A DNA stretch of 64,000 bases from Larkinella knui. Lineage in GTDB: Bacteria; Bacteroidota; Bacteroidia; Cytophagales; Spirosomataceae. The position numbers and the translations under genes are program-made. Within the stretch, counting starts at the first letter, position 1. The number at the start of each line of letters is the position of its first letter. Shown here piece after piece: positions 28,733 through 37,637 of this stretch. Location: assembly GCF_003858645.1 (NCBI RefSeq), contig NZ_RQJP01000006.1, positions 186,001 through 250,000 of the forward strand. The letters run 5' to 3'. The notes under the pieces are model-generated. The model was given only the letters and a program-made list of their open reading frames with translations. It ran no database searches and had not been told where the DNA came from.

Positions 28733-30520
28733 TTATTCTCCTTTCGAAGAGCGGCCTTCCATTTGCTCTTTCAGAGCGGCCAGGGCATCGAGGTCACCAA
28801 GCGTTGCGCGCTCGGGCTCTTTGCTGCTGGTTGCCGGGGCCTTCGCAACGGCTTGTCTTTTCTCCGGCTTGCGATCTTCGCCTTTTTCCTGCCACGTTTT
28901 TGAGTGTGACAACATAATGCGTTTTTCTTCCTTCGAAAATTCAATGACTTTGAAATCAACCGTTTCGCCTACATCAGCCCAGGAACCGTCTTCTTTTTGC
29001 AGATTTTTCAATGCAGCAAAACCTTCGATCCCGTACGGTAATTCAAGCGTAGCTACTTTGTCGTTTTTCGACAGAATCGTACAACGATGAACAGAACCCG
29101 GAGTGAAGACGCTTTCGAACGTATCCCAAGGATTTTCTTCGAGTTGTTTGTGACCCAGTGCCAGACGGCGGTTTTCAACATCCAGTTCCAGAACAATTAC
29201 TTCCAGTTCTTCACCAACTTTAATAAAGTCGGACGGATGTTTGATTTTTTTCGTCCACGACAAATCCGATACGTGGACCAGGCCGTCGATGCCTTCTTCC
29301 AGTTCAAGGAATAAACCGAAGTTGGTCAGGTTCCGAACCACACCTTTGTGTTTGGTACCGATGGCGTATTTTTCGACCAGCTCCGGACGTGACCAGGGGT
29401 CAGCCGTCAGTTGCTTGATACCGAGTGACATCTTGCGATCATTCCGATCCAGCGTCAACACAACCGCTTCCACTTCATCGCCCACTTTCAGGAAATCCTG
29501 TGGATTGCGCAGGTGTTGCGACCACGACATTTCGGATACGTGGATCAGACCTTCGACACCCGGCATGATTTCCAGGAATGCGCCGTAATCCGCCACGTTG
29601 ACAATCCGGCCTTTCACTTTCGAGCCGATCTGCAAACCTTCCTGCAGCGAATCCCACGGATGCGCCTGGAGTTGCTTCATACCCAAAGAAATCCGTTTCT
29701 TGTCTTCGTCGAAATCGAGTACAACGACATTGACTTTCTGATCGAGGTGCAGTAATTCGGACGGATGGCTGATACGGCCCCACGAAATATCCGTGATGTG
29801 CAGCAGACCATCGACACCACCGAGGTCGATAAATACCCCGAAGTTGGTCATGTTCTTGATCACCCCTTCCAGCACCTGACCTTTTTGCAGGTTGTTCAGG
29901 ATCTGCTGACGCTGTGCTTCGAGATCTTTTTCGATCAGTACTTTGTGCGAAACAACTACGTTATCATTAGCGTAATTGATTTTCACCACTTTCACTTCCA
30001 TTTTCTTGCCAACGAACACATCGAAATCACGAATCGGCTTCACGTCGATCTGTGAACCGGGCAAGAAAGCTTCAATGCTATAAATATCGACAATCAGACC
30101 ACCTTTGGTCCGGCGTTTTACGAAACCTTCGATTACCAAGTCTTCGTCCAGAGCACGCTGAATTTTCTGCCAGGCCGTAATGACTTTGGCTTTCTTGCGC
30201 GACAACACCAGTTGACCGTTGGGGTCTTCCTGATTTTCTACGTAAACTTCTACTTCATCACCAATCTTCATATCGGGCAGGTCGCGAAATTCCGACGCAG
30301 GAACCAGACCATCCGATTTGAAACCAATGTTTAGAATAACTTCCCGGTCGGTAATACCGACAACGGTTCCGATCACTACTTCCTTCTCATTTACTTGCGC
30401 CAGAGTGTTATCATACAGCTCAGACAGACGATTGCGTTCTTCGTCTGAATAACCGCTGCCAAAACCCCGGTTGTCTGCCTTATCCCAATCAAAATCAGGC
30501 AGTGTTTGCGTTTTGCTCAT
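28733..30520 (-). CDS. rpsA: 30S ribosomal protein S1
   Basis: Binds mRNA and helps load it on the 30S subunit, a role of special weight in Bacteroidota, which rarely use Shine-Dalgarno pairing. It is 595 residues from the ATG at 30520 (MSKTQTLPDFDWDKADNRGF); earlier Met codons give a non-conserved leader. Six S1 repeats are visible, for example GTVVGITDREVILNIGFKSD (first), GFVKRRTKGGLIVDIYSIEA (second), GVIKNMTNFGVFIDLGGVDG (third) and GVVRNLTNFGLFLELEEGID (fifth). A Lys/Glu-rich tail follows. A -7-like TATTTTTG lies at 30616-30623. Confidence 0.96.
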   Translation of the reverse strand: MSKTQTLPDFDWDKADNRGFGSGYSDEERNRLSELYDNTLAQVNEKEVVIGTVVGITDREVILNIGFKSDGLVPASEFRDLPDMKIGDEVEVYVENQEDPNGQLVLSRKKAKVITAWQKIQRALDEDLVIEGFVKRRTKGGLIVDIYSIEAFLPGSQIDVKPIRDFDVFVGKKMEVKVVKINYANDNVVVSHKVLIEKDLEAQRQQILNNLQKGQVLEGVIKNMTNFGVFIDLGGVDGLLHITDISWGRISHPSELLHLDQKVNVVVLDFDEDKKRISLGMKQLQAHPWDSLQEGLQIGSKVKGRIVNVADYGAFLEIMPGVEGLIHVSEMSWSQHLRNPQDFLKVGDEVEAVVLTLDRNDRKMSLGIKQLTADPWSRPELVEKYAIGTKHKGVVRNLTNFGLFLELEEGIDGLVHVSDLSWTKKIKHPSDFIKVGEELEVIVLELDVENRRLALGHKQLEENPWDTFESVFTPGSVHRCTILSKNDKVATLELPYGIEGFAALKNLQKEDGSWADVGETVDFKVIEFSKEEKRIMLSHSKTWQEKGEDRKPEKRQAVAKAPATSSKEPERATLGDLDALAALKEQMEGRSSKGE

Positions 30521-30615
30521 AAAAGTTTGGTTGTGGCCCATCGATACATCAGCCCCCGGGCCTTCCTGGCTGACTTTAAGTTGATACATGGAGACACTGC
30601 CCCAAAAACGAGGTG

Positions 30616-30623
30616 CAAAAATA
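30616..30623 (-). promoter_or_regulatory. Candidate -7 element for rpsA
   Basis: TATTTTTG on the minus strand fits TAnnTTTG, about 96 bases before the rpsA start. No clear TTTG lies 19-21 bases upstream, so only half of the consensus is met. Confidence 0.35.
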
Positions 30624-30701
30624 GTAATGTTTTCTGGAATTGTATCCGATGAAGGCAAAAAAATATCAATTCCATCAACAGAACGCCGATGAAAAGGCGG
30701 G

Positions 30702-31214
30702 TCAGTACATTTTTTCGCGTTTAGCCAGGAAGGGCATCCACGTTTCCTCTACCGAGCCGGAGAAGTCGCGCAGAAAAACCAGAAACGAGGGCTTGAAGGG
30801 TTTCTGGTATAATTTCATTCCGGCTTCTTCCGGAGTGAGGTCGCCTTTTTGAGAATTGCAGCGTTTACAGGCCGTTATCAGATTATCCCAGTTGGTTTTA
30901 CCACCCCGTGATTTTGGGAGTACGTGATCGAGGGTTAAATCCTCGTGTTTGCCGCAGTACTGGCAGCGGTTTCCGTCCCGTTTGAAGATATTCTGACGGT
31001 TGAGCATAACGCCCTTGTAGGGCAGGTGAATATAACGATGCAGGCGGATGACGGTTGGAGACGGGTATTCATCGTCTACCGTTCGCAGGACGAAACCCTG
31101 TGATTTGGCAACCAGTTCCGCTTTGTTCAGGTAGACTAACAAGAACGCTTTCGGTACAGAACAGATGCCTAATGCGCTATAGTCTTGATTAAGTACCAGG
31201 ACCTTCCTACCCAT
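30702..31214 (-). CDS. HNH endonuclease family protein
   Basis: 170 residues from the ATG at 31214 (MGRKVLVLNQDYSALGICSV); a start two codons earlier is possible. The HNH domain lies at about 80-130: RDGNRCQYCGKHEDLTLDHV, then LPKSRGGKTNWDNLITACKR and CNSQKGD, with zinc CxxC pairs and the catalytic DHV/N/H layout. This is a widespread, chromosomally fixed Bacteroidota family with no known mobile or restriction partner. Neighbours (smpB, rpsA) are housekeeping, arguing against a selfish element. Substrate unknown. Confidence 0.88.
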   Translation of the reverse strand: MGRKVLVLNQDYSALGICSVPKAFLLVYLNKAELVAKSQGFVLRTVDDEYPSPTVIRLHRYIHLPYKGVMLNRQNIFKRDGNRCQYCGKHEDLTLDHVLPKSRGGKTNWDNLITACKRCNSQKGDLTPEEAGMKLYQKPFKPSFLVFLRDFSGSVEETWMPFLAKREKMY

Positions 31215-31344
31215 AAACAATGTATCTGACTCCTTACTTTTTTAAGCAAGTTAATGAAATATCATTATAAATAACAGGTTATTGGATGAATCCTCCGTAT
31301 TTTTTTAGATGTTCTTTATCATCCTGACTGTCAGCGGGTAGGGC

Positions 31345-31806
31345 TCAAAATTGCTCTCGGCTCATTTCCCGCGAAACATCCCGGTCTTTGATCGAATCGC
31401 GTTTGTCGTATAATTTTTTCCCTTTAGCCAACGCAATCTCTAACTTGGCAAAACCGCGGTCGTTGATAAAAAGCCGGGTCGGAATGATAGTCAGCCCCTG
31501 ATCCGTCAATTTATTTACCAGCCGTTTGAGTTCCCGCTTTTGCAGCAGCAGCTTCCGGTCGCGGAGTGGCTCATGATTGTTGTAGGTTCCTTCCGTATAC
31601 TGTGAAATATGCATTTGCCGGACATACAACTCCTCTCTGGAAAACAGACAGTAGGCATCGCCCAAATTCACTTTTCCCTGGCGCACCGATTTGATTTCCG
31701 TGCCGGTTAGCATAATTCCTGCAATAAAGGTTTCCAGAAAAAAATATTCAAATGAGGCCCGGCGGTTCCGGATCTCAATGTGTTTTGCAAGCGTTTTATC
31801 AGACAT
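31345..31806 (-). CDS. smpB: SsrA-binding protein SmpB
   Basis: Partner of tmRNA in rescuing stalled ribosomes. It is 153 residues, normal length. The beta-barrel core shows NRRASFEYFFLETFIAGIML, TGTEIKSVRQGKVNLGDAYC and the conserved GLTIIPTRLFIN. The tail KGKKLYDKRDSIKDRDV is the usual basic C-terminus. The tmRNA gene itself is not in this neighbourhood. A -7-like TAATTTTG (31913-31920) lies upstream, close to the terminator of the RNA candidate. Confidence 0.96.
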   Translation of the reverse strand: MSDKTLAKHIEIRNRRASFEYFFLETFIAGIMLTGTEIKSVRQGKVNLGDAYCLFSREELYVRQMHISQYTEGTYNNHEPLRDRKLLLQKRELKRLVNKLTDQGLTIIPTRLFINDRGFAKLEIALAKGKKLYDKRDSIKDRDVSREMSREQF

Positions 31807-31933
31807 AATTATAGTATGATCTGTCTGGTAATCGAGTCCCTACCTATTCCGCTTTTTTATTGAAACCGGAATTCGGGCAGACCGATAACTGACACAGTTT
31901 AAAATTTTAATTCAAAATTACCGATTTGTAAAC

Positions 31934-31964
31934 AAAAATACCCCGAAGTAATTCTCCGGGGTAT
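31934..31964 (-). terminator. Terminator of the RNA candidate
   Basis: Minus strand: 8-bp stem ATACCCCG/CGGGGTAT (31957-31964 and 31938-31945) with an 11-base loop, followed by TTTTT. It lies 128 bases before smpB and after no protein gene, so it must end some other transcript. Confidence 0.85.
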
Positions 31965-32130
31965 CAAATGATGGACAAGTTCTGTACTTAACTTTCTACG
32001 ATTTCCTGGCGAAGCCGGTGTTTTAACCTTATCAAAAGACAAGGCGCACAGCCGAATCACAGCCTCAAGACCCTTCTGTACACACCGGCGTTCTCCAGGA
32101 TATTTTTATTCATACACACCGTATGCATGT
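31934..32130 (-). ncRNA. Structured RNA candidate, rod-shaped, own terminator (6S-like size)
   Basis: A minus-strand region without a protein gene. Two long-range helices nest: TCCTGG (32095-32100) with CCAGGA (32004-32009), and GCCGGTGT (32082-32089) with ACACCGGC (32014-32021), separated by a small internal loop. The 60 bases inside hold a smaller hairpin (GCTG-TGATT-CGGC). About 40 bases after the rod a strong terminator follows. The 5' end is not defined; a start near 32130 would give about 197 bases, the size range of 6S RNA. The rod with an internal bubble suits that class, but no conserved sequence was recognised. tmRNA and RNase P RNA motifs are absent. Confidence 0.4.
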
Positions 32131-32303
32131 AAGAATTTTGAAATAAATAGTGCCTTCCCGTCTCAACAGTCGTTATTTAGAAACAATATTGAAGATTACG
32201 GCTCTGCTAGTTGTCGATACATACAACATTTAACAAATTTTATGCCGCATTGCCGTCGGCATTCTAAAAACCTATAATGAATCCTTATTTTATTAGAAAA
32301 GAA

Positions 32304-32340
32304 CAAAAAAAGAGCGCCACCCCTGATGAGATGACGCTCT
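32304..32340 (-). terminator. Terminator of the OmpH-like gene
   Basis: Minus strand: stem of 11 pairs (AGAGCGTCATC with GGGTGGCGCTCT, two G-U pairs) at 32311-32340, then seven T. It lies 22 bases after the stop of the OmpH-like gene and separates it from the RNA candidate. Confidence 0.86.
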
Positions 32341-32362
32341 TTAATAAAGTCTAGAGCCTTTT

Positions 32363-32959
32363 TTATTTCTTAGTCTGCTTTTCCTGATATTCTTTATTCA
32401 AACCGCCGATAATGGATTTAGTAGCGTCCAGTGTGGTATCAGCAAAGAGAATTCCGCCCCCTTTTGAATAACCCATTACAAAGTCATACTGATTCTGTTT
32501 ATTAACTTTTTTCAGATAATCGTAAATCTGATTGTAAAGCTCTTCGTTCTTTTTCTGTTCCTCGGCAGCTAATTGTTGGACAATCCGGTCGCGGTAAGCC
32601 ATCAAATCCTGTTGCTTTTTTTGCAAGGCCGCTTCCGTTGCGCGTCCCTGTTCCATCGTCATTGTCTGAGCACGTTGCTGAAAAAAAGCGACTTCGTTTT
32701 GCAGTGAACGCCCTTTGTTATTCAACTCGTTGTCAAGCTGAAACCGCTTGCTTTCCAGCACTTTCCGGGTATCTTTAAAAAAATCATAATTAGTCAGCAA
32801 CGAATCGACATTGACATAAACCGTCTTGCGGACGGGCGCCGATTTCGTTGTACTGGCAGTTACAGGTTCAGTGGCTTTTTTATCCGAAAAGTGCAGGTAG
32901 TACAAAACTGCTACAGCAACCGCCAACACGGCGTTTAAAACAAGAGATGCGTTTTTCAC
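32363..32959 (-). CDS. OmpH/Skp family periplasmic chaperone-like protein
   Basis: 198 residues. An N-terminal signal anchor (about 5-23) is followed by VYVNVDSLLTNYDFFKDTRK, the start of the OmpH fold, then a long charged coiled coil (about 65-140) rich in Gln, Glu, Lys and Arg. The C-terminal VMGYSKGGGILFADTTLDAT is the second half of the Skp core. Skp trimers hold unfolded outer-membrane proteins. Unlike the bamA-linked skp genes, this copy stands alone with its own promoter and terminator. Confidence 0.87.
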   Translation of the reverse strand: MKNASLVLNAVLAVAVAVLYYLHFSDKKATEPVTASTTKSAPVRKTVYVNVDSLLTNYDFFKDTRKVLESKRFQLDNELNNKGRSLQNEVAFFQQRAQTMTMEQGRATEAALQKKQQDLMAYRDRIVQQLAAEEQKKNEELYNQIYDYLKKVNKQNQYDFVMGYSKGGGILFADTTLDATKSIIGGLNKEYQEKQTKK

Positions 32960-32992
32960 AAGAAACAGTTAATTAATGGATTAATGATTTTA

Positions 32993-33022
32993 CAAAGGTA
33001 CGATTTACTAGTTACGTAGCAA
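32993..33022 (-). promoter_or_regulatory. Promoter of the OmpH-like gene
   Basis: Minus strand: TTG at 33020-33022, 19 bases, TACCTTTG at 32993-33000. Full consensus spacing, about 34 bases before the start codon. Confidence 0.68.
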
Positions 33023-33032
33023 TCCGATCAGA

Positions 33033-33398
33033 CTACGCAGCCCTATGATTAGGATCTGTCGAAAAAACGGCCCGAAGTTGCTGGCCCGCCAAACCGGCCA
33101 ATCCACCCACCAGACCGCCAATCAGGGGCGTAAGCAAAAGTAATACCAGGGGCGCTTTAATTTTGAAAAGAAGATCCGCCATCCGGCCCGTCAGAATACC
33201 GTCGGTTTGCAGATGAATACTCAATGCATAGACAAACCAAACCACGGCGATTCCTAAAAAACCGTTCCCAAAGGCCCGCCAGCCGGTTTTGCTGCGCCAC
33301 AGGCAAACGCCAAAAGCAACCGGGGCAATGACCCACCACGGCAAAAACAACTGTGCTACGGCACTCAGCAGAGCAATTACTAAAAAAGGCAGCATCAT
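33033..33398 (-). CDS. Small integral membrane protein, unknown
   Basis: 121 residues with four predicted membrane helices (about 3-20, 22-35, 47-65 and 83-108), the last Gly/Leu-rich (LLLLTPLIGGLVGGLAGLAG). I recognise no family. It begins one base after the stop of the penicillin acylase gene, so the two are almost surely co-translated. It may tune or anchor that enzyme or simply ride on its transcript. Confidence 0.7.
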   Translation of the reverse strand: MMLPFLVIALLSAVAQLFLPWWVIAPVAFGVCLWRSKTGWRAFGNGFLGIAVVWFVYALSIHLQTDGILTGRMADLLFKIKAPLVLLLLTPLIGGLVGGLAGLAGQQLRAVFSTDPNHRAA

Positions 33399-33399
33399 T

Positions 33400-35835
33400 T
33401 TAATGGGTCAGTTTGAGCGTAGATTGGATTCGCGGGTGTTTTTGGGTTACCGATTTCAAATAAAGCAGTTCGTATAAGTCGCCTTTCCGCCAGGTTTCGA
33501 GCATATTCAGGTAATACGGACTCCCGGCATTGCCCGATTGGCCGCCCGGAAAAACGCCGTATGCACTGACTTCGGGGCCCAATTGAACCACCATTCGCCA
33601 CGACGGCCCGGCTCGTCGCCCGGCCGCATTGACAATCCCGCTACCGCCACCAATCTGTACATCCAGGGCGCTGAACGCATCCAGACCAGGAATCAGGTGT
33701 CGCACCGCGGTCTTTTTATGAGCCGCCCACGCCCAGGTTTGTCCCAGCGGCCCATGCCGCTTGCTCAGCGAATCGACCGTAGCCTGAAAACTGCCGGTGA
33801 CAATATCACCAATCGTTTCTTTGCGGTTGGGCGTTTGGACATTATCAAACCAGCGGGCATCAGGCTCTTCCAGCAGGAGTTGCCACGTTCGGTCGGCGTT
33901 GGGATACCGCATGGGGCGGCTGGCCTCATACGGAAAATCGTCGGCCCAGATGGCGTCTTCCAGGCGATTGATCCAGTCCACATAAATGGTTCCGGCAATG
34001 GTAGCCGTATCCTGCTGGTAATTCCACTGCCGAACGGTTTTCAACGCCTGCTTCTGCTGCTCGGAAAGGTTGGTTTCCTGAATACGTGGCAACAAAACAG
34101 GTAGAAACTTGGAAGCCTGATGATTATACACATCATTTTGTAACCGGCGCATGCTATCCACCGTTACCTTTTGCATACCCGCAAGCCGCTGATTAATCCG
34201 CATACCCCGGTCCGACGTTTCGAATTCCCAGTTGATGTAATACGGATACGTCGGATCGGTTGACGACTGGTTGGCCGAGCTGACAAACTCTCTCGGCGGA
34301 TTTTTGACCCGCGGATTCTGAGCGGCCGGAATCCAGCCTTGCCAATCGTTAGCGGCCTTGGTGCCGTCGAGCAGAAACTTGCCCTGATCGCGCCATTTTA
34401 GCGGAAACCGTCCATTGGGTGAAATCGCGATGTCTTTGGCAGTATTGGCAAAAACAAAATTTTGCGCCGGAGCCACGTAATACGACAAAGCCGTTACATA
34501 ATCATCGTAGGTTTTGGCCCGGTTCAGATCATAAAAAGTCTTGATTCCGTTGTCAACTTCATGCGCAATCCAGCGAACCGCGTAACCCGTGGGAATAGAG
34601 CTTTGAAAAGGCTTTTCTTCCGGCAAATAAACCACCGGACCGTGATGGGTATATAATACGGTGTCAACAACCGCCCGTTTTCCTTTAACGTTAATGGTTT
34701 CAATCCGTTGACGGACCGGTTTCCATTTGCCGTCGTGCCAGTATTCCTGCCGCCGATTATCACGAAAGCGAATTTTGTAAAAGTCCAGCACATCGGCTCC
34801 GACATTGGTAACGCCCCACGCCACATCCTTATTAAAACCGATGATGACACCGGGCGCACCGGGTAACGACACGCCATACACATTCAGGGTGGGCGTAACC
34901 AACTGAATCTGATACCAGATGGAAGGCAAACTCAACGTCAGGTGCGGATCATTGGCCAGAATCGGGTAGCCCGTCGCCGATTTCTGCGGACCAACGGCCC
35001 AGTTGTTACTACCGATAGCCGGGTCGTGCGGTTGCCAGTTCAGCGCAACACTGCTGTCGGTATCGGCGTTTTGGGGCGGAGCAGGTCGTTTGACGGGCGT
35101 AAAATCCCAGCGAGTTCCGACCGGTATGATCGGATCTTCTTTAAACGGATAATCCGGAAATAAGTCGGCCGTCAGTGCCGGTCCAAGCTTCTGCCGGACG
35201 TTGGTCATCATCAGATCGTCGGCACCGGCGGCCAGCGTCTGGGTCATTTGTTTGAGAAGAAAAGCAACTTTTATGGGCGTCCACGGCTCAGGAGCGTAGC
35301 CCAGCAATTTGTATTCAATGGGGTAATGAGCCGGTTTTAACTGATTGATGTAGGCATTGATGCCCGCCGAATACGCTTCGAGTACTGATTTTGTGACGGG
35401 ATCACTCAACATGCCTTTCAGCGATTTCTCAGCCCCGTAAGCCATTCCGAGTCGGCGGTTATAGCGATCGAGTTCGAGAGCCCGGTCGCCGATCAGTTCC
35501 GAAATCCGCCCGGCGGCCGCGTAGGTCTGAAACTCCATCTGCCACAGCCGGTCTTGGGCGGTTACATACCCCTGCGCAAAATAAACGTCGTAATCGTTTT
35601 TGGCAAAAATATGCGGAACATGCAGGTCGTCATATAAAATGGTGACTTCGTCGCGCGCACCTTCGACGGCGATGTTCTGGCCCGTTGCGTGGTCCTTCGT
35701 TTCGGCATTTTGCCAAAAACCCTCAAACGGGCTTAGTAAACGGCCAAAAGCCGGAACACTGCCCCACGGCCGATTTAAGGCAACCAGTAGACTAATGGCA
35801 ACAAGCAGGCTAAGAAGGGCTTTGAATACTTTCAT
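33400..35835 (-). CDS. Penicillin acylase family protein (Ntn hydrolase)
   Basis: 811 residues. A signal anchor (about 5-22) targets it to the periplasm. The precursor layout is alpha chain, spacer, then beta chain beginning at Ser276 in GSNNW, the conserved autocleavage site and nucleophile. The alpha chain contains the DLHVPHIFAKNDYDVYFAQG and RLWQMEF motifs. The family hydrolyses amide bonds of penicillins, acyl-homoserine lactones or other N-acyl compounds; the natural substrate here is unknown. It is divergent from a GH3 amido synthetase. Confidence 0.93.
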   Translation of the reverse strand: MKVFKALLSLLVAISLLVALNRPWGSVPAFGRLLSPFEGFWQNAETKDHATGQNIAVEGARDEVTILYDDLHVPHIFAKNDYDVYFAQGYVTAQDRLWQMEFQTYAAAGRISELIGDRALELDRYNRRLGMAYGAEKSLKGMLSDPVTKSVLEAYSAGINAYINQLKPAHYPIEYKLLGYAPEPWTPIKVAFLLKQMTQTLAAGADDLMMTNVRQKLGPALTADLFPDYPFKEDPIIPVGTRWDFTPVKRPAPPQNADTDSSVALNWQPHDPAIGSNNWAVGPQKSATGYPILANDPHLTLSLPSIWYQIQLVTPTLNVYGVSLPGAPGVIIGFNKDVAWGVTNVGADVLDFYKIRFRDNRRQEYWHDGKWKPVRQRIETINVKGKRAVVDTVLYTHHGPVVYLPEEKPFQSSIPTGYAVRWIAHEVDNGIKTFYDLNRAKTYDDYVTALSYYVAPAQNFVFANTAKDIAISPNGRFPLKWRDQGKFLLDGTKAANDWQGWIPAAQNPRVKNPPREFVSSANQSSTDPTYPYYINWEFETSDRGMRINQRLAGMQKVTVDSMRRLQNDVYNHQASKFLPVLLPRIQETNLSEQQKQALKTVRQWNYQQDTATIAGTIYVDWINRLEDAIWADDFPYEASRPMRYPNADRTWQLLLEEPDARWFDNVQTPNRKETIGDIVTGSFQATVDSLSKRHGPLGQTWAWAAHKKTAVRHLIPGLDAFSALDVQIGGGSGIVNAAGRRAGPSWRMVVQLGPEVSAYGVFPGGQSGNAGSPYYLNMLETWRKGDLYELLYLKSVTQKHPRIQSTLKLTH

Positions 35836-36005
35836 ACGGGAATCGGAACGTACCGGAATCTATACAAAGAAACTTTATTCCCGCTTTATACCCATACGAG
35901 CACCTGAACAATGTTTTTTCCCTTTCACGCGCAAAACGGGTCGACCGAACAATATCCGTCTAATCAGGTTATGAAGCAAAGTTCTTCTAAATGCAACATT
36001 TTTAG

Positions 36006-36013
36006 TAAGTTTG
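36006..36013 (+). promoter_or_regulatory. Candidate -7 element for the GH3 gene
   Basis: TAAGTTTG fits TAnnTTTG and lies 22 bases before the ATG. The matching upstream element is TTC at 35982-35984 (21 bases away), one base off. The leader would be under 20 bases. Confidence 0.4.
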
Positions 36014-36035
36014 AATTAGAATTACCTTTCCACGT

Positions 36036-37562
36036 ATGACCCTGCTGAATACGACCCTGAAATGGCTGCTGCTCCGGCGAGTGCCGCGCATTGAAGCTAT
36101 GATGGCGCGCCCCGGCGAAATCCAGCAGGCGGTTTTTCATCAACTCATCAGCAAAGGGCGGCATACCCAATGGGGGCGGCAACATCAGTATGACTCCATC
36201 CGGACCGTCCGGGATTTTCAGGAGCGCGTGCCGGTTTCTTCTTACGAAGACCTCTTTCCATATATTGAGCGGACGATGAAAGGGGAGCAAAAACTGCTCT
36301 GGCCCTCCCGCATTCACTGGTTTTCCAAATCGTCGGGAACAACCAATGCCCGCAGCAAATTCATTCCGGTTTCGCAGGAATCGCTAGACGAAAGTCATTT
36401 TCGGGGCGGCAAGGATATGATGGCGTTGTACATTGCCAACAATCCCACCAGCCTCACCTTTGAAGGCAAAGGCCTGTCCATCGGCGGCAGTTTACACGAA
36501 AATCCGTATGGCCCGCACGGCTACGCAGGCGACGTGTCGGCGGTTATCATGAAAAATCTTCCCCCCTGGGCTCAATACATCCGCACGCCTTCCATCGAGG
36601 TAGCGCTGATGGACAAATGGGAAGAAAAAATCGACCGCATGGCCGAGATAGCGGCCCGCGAAAATGTAACGAGCATTCTGGGCGTGCCGACCTGGGCGCT
36701 GGTGTTGCTGGAAAAAGTACTGGCCATAACCGGAAAGCAGAATATTCTGGAAGTCTGGCCCAATTTTGAGGTTTTCATCCACGGTGCGGTGGCTTTCCAG
36801 CCCTACCGGGACTTGTTTTCCAACGAAATTTTTCCTTCCCAGGAAATCCGGTATCTCGAAATCTATAATGCTTCGGAAGGTTTTTTTGCGATTCAGGATG
36901 ACCTGAAGCGGGTTGGCGAAATGCTGATCATGCTTGATTACGGCATTTTTTACGAGTTTGTCCCGATGGACGAAGCCGATAAGCCGTTTCCGAAAGCCCT
37001 CACGATCGAGGAAGTTGAACTCAATAAAAATTATGCGCTGATCATCACGACCAATGGCGGCCTGTGGCGCTACCGGGTTGGTGATACCGTGCGGTTTACC
37101 TCAAAATACCCGTTCCGGCTAAAAGTAAGTGGCCGGACCAAGCATTTTATCAACGCGTTTGGGGAAGAAGTCATCATTGAAAATGCTGAAACCGCCATCA
37201 CACGGGCTTGTGCAGCCACGGGCGCAACGGTAAGCGACTATACCGCCGGTCCGGTTTACATGGGCAGCGGCACCAATGGCCGTCACGAATGGATCATCGA
37301 ATTTTCGAGCGAACCCAACCACTTCGATACGTTTTGCAAGATTCTCGATCAGACGCTGCGGCAAGTCAACTCCGACTACGACGCCAAGCGGTATAACGAT
37401 ATGGTGTTGCACCCGCCCATCGTCCACGCCGTTCCGCGGGGAACGTTTTATGACTGGATGAAAACCCGGGGTAAAATCGGCGGGCAACACAAGGTGCCGC
37501 GTCTGAGCAACAACCGGGAATATCTGGACGATATTCTGGGCCGCTTGACTACATTCTCCTGA
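36036..37562 (+). CDS. GH3 family acyl-acid amido synthetase
   Basis: 508 residues. The family adenylates a carboxylic acid and joins it to an amino acid. ATP-binding motifs are visible: FSKSSGTTNARSKFIPVSQE (about 98-117), YNASEGFFAIQDD (about 278-290) and the LWRYRVGDTVRF plus GRTKHFINAFGEEVI segment (about 345-378). Bacterial members are common in Bacteroidota, but most have unknown substrates. The start ATG at 36036 gives a normal N-terminus (MTLLNTTLKWLLLRRVPRIE). It is divergent from the penicillin acylase, with 200 bases between. Confidence 0.92.
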   Translation: MTLLNTTLKWLLLRRVPRIEAMMARPGEIQQAVFHQLISKGRHTQWGRQHQYDSIRTVRDFQERVPVSSYEDLFPYIERTMKGEQKLLWPSRIHWFSKSSGTTNARSKFIPVSQESLDESHFRGGKDMMALYIANNPTSLTFEGKGLSIGGSLHENPYGPHGYAGDVSAVIMKNLPPWAQYIRTPSIEVALMDKWEEKIDRMAEIAARENVTSILGVPTWALVLLEKVLAITGKQNILEVWPNFEVFIHGAVAFQPYRDLFSNEIFPSQEIRYLEIYNASEGFFAIQDDLKRVGEMLIMLDYGIFYEFVPMDEADKPFPKALTIEEVELNKNYALIITTNGGLWRYRVGDTVRFTSKYPFRLKVSGRTKHFINAFGEEVIIENAETAITRACAATGATVSDYTAGPVYMGSGTNGRHEWIIEFSSEPNHFDTFCKILDQTLRQVNSDYDAKRYNDMVLHPPIVHAVPRGTFYDWMKTRGKIGGQHKVPRLSNNREYLDDILGRLTTFS

Positions 37563-37601
37563 CAAGCCGAAAGGGCTGGCCGAACGAAGCTTTTGCTGCC
37601 G

Positions 37602-37632
37602 TTGTTCTTCCGACGAAGTCTGTCTAATTTTG
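37602..37632 (+). promoter_or_regulatory. Promoter of ispH, possibly giving a leaderless mRNA
   Basis: TTG at 37602-37604, 20 bases, TAATTTTG at 37625-37632, full consensus. The ATG of ispH starts at 37638, only five bases after the -7 element, so transcription should begin at or next to the start codon. Confidence 0.68.
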
Positions 37633-37637
37633 CCCGA

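Noticed and set aside
30702-31214. HNH gene as a homing or restriction nuclease
   Set aside because: It is a full, stand-alone, housekeeping-linked family member with no methyltransferase or intron nearby.
31934-32340. tmRNA or RNase P RNA next to smpB
   Set aside because: Neither the GGGGCTGA-type tmRNA start nor the GAGGAAAGTCC core of RNase P RNA is present on either strand.
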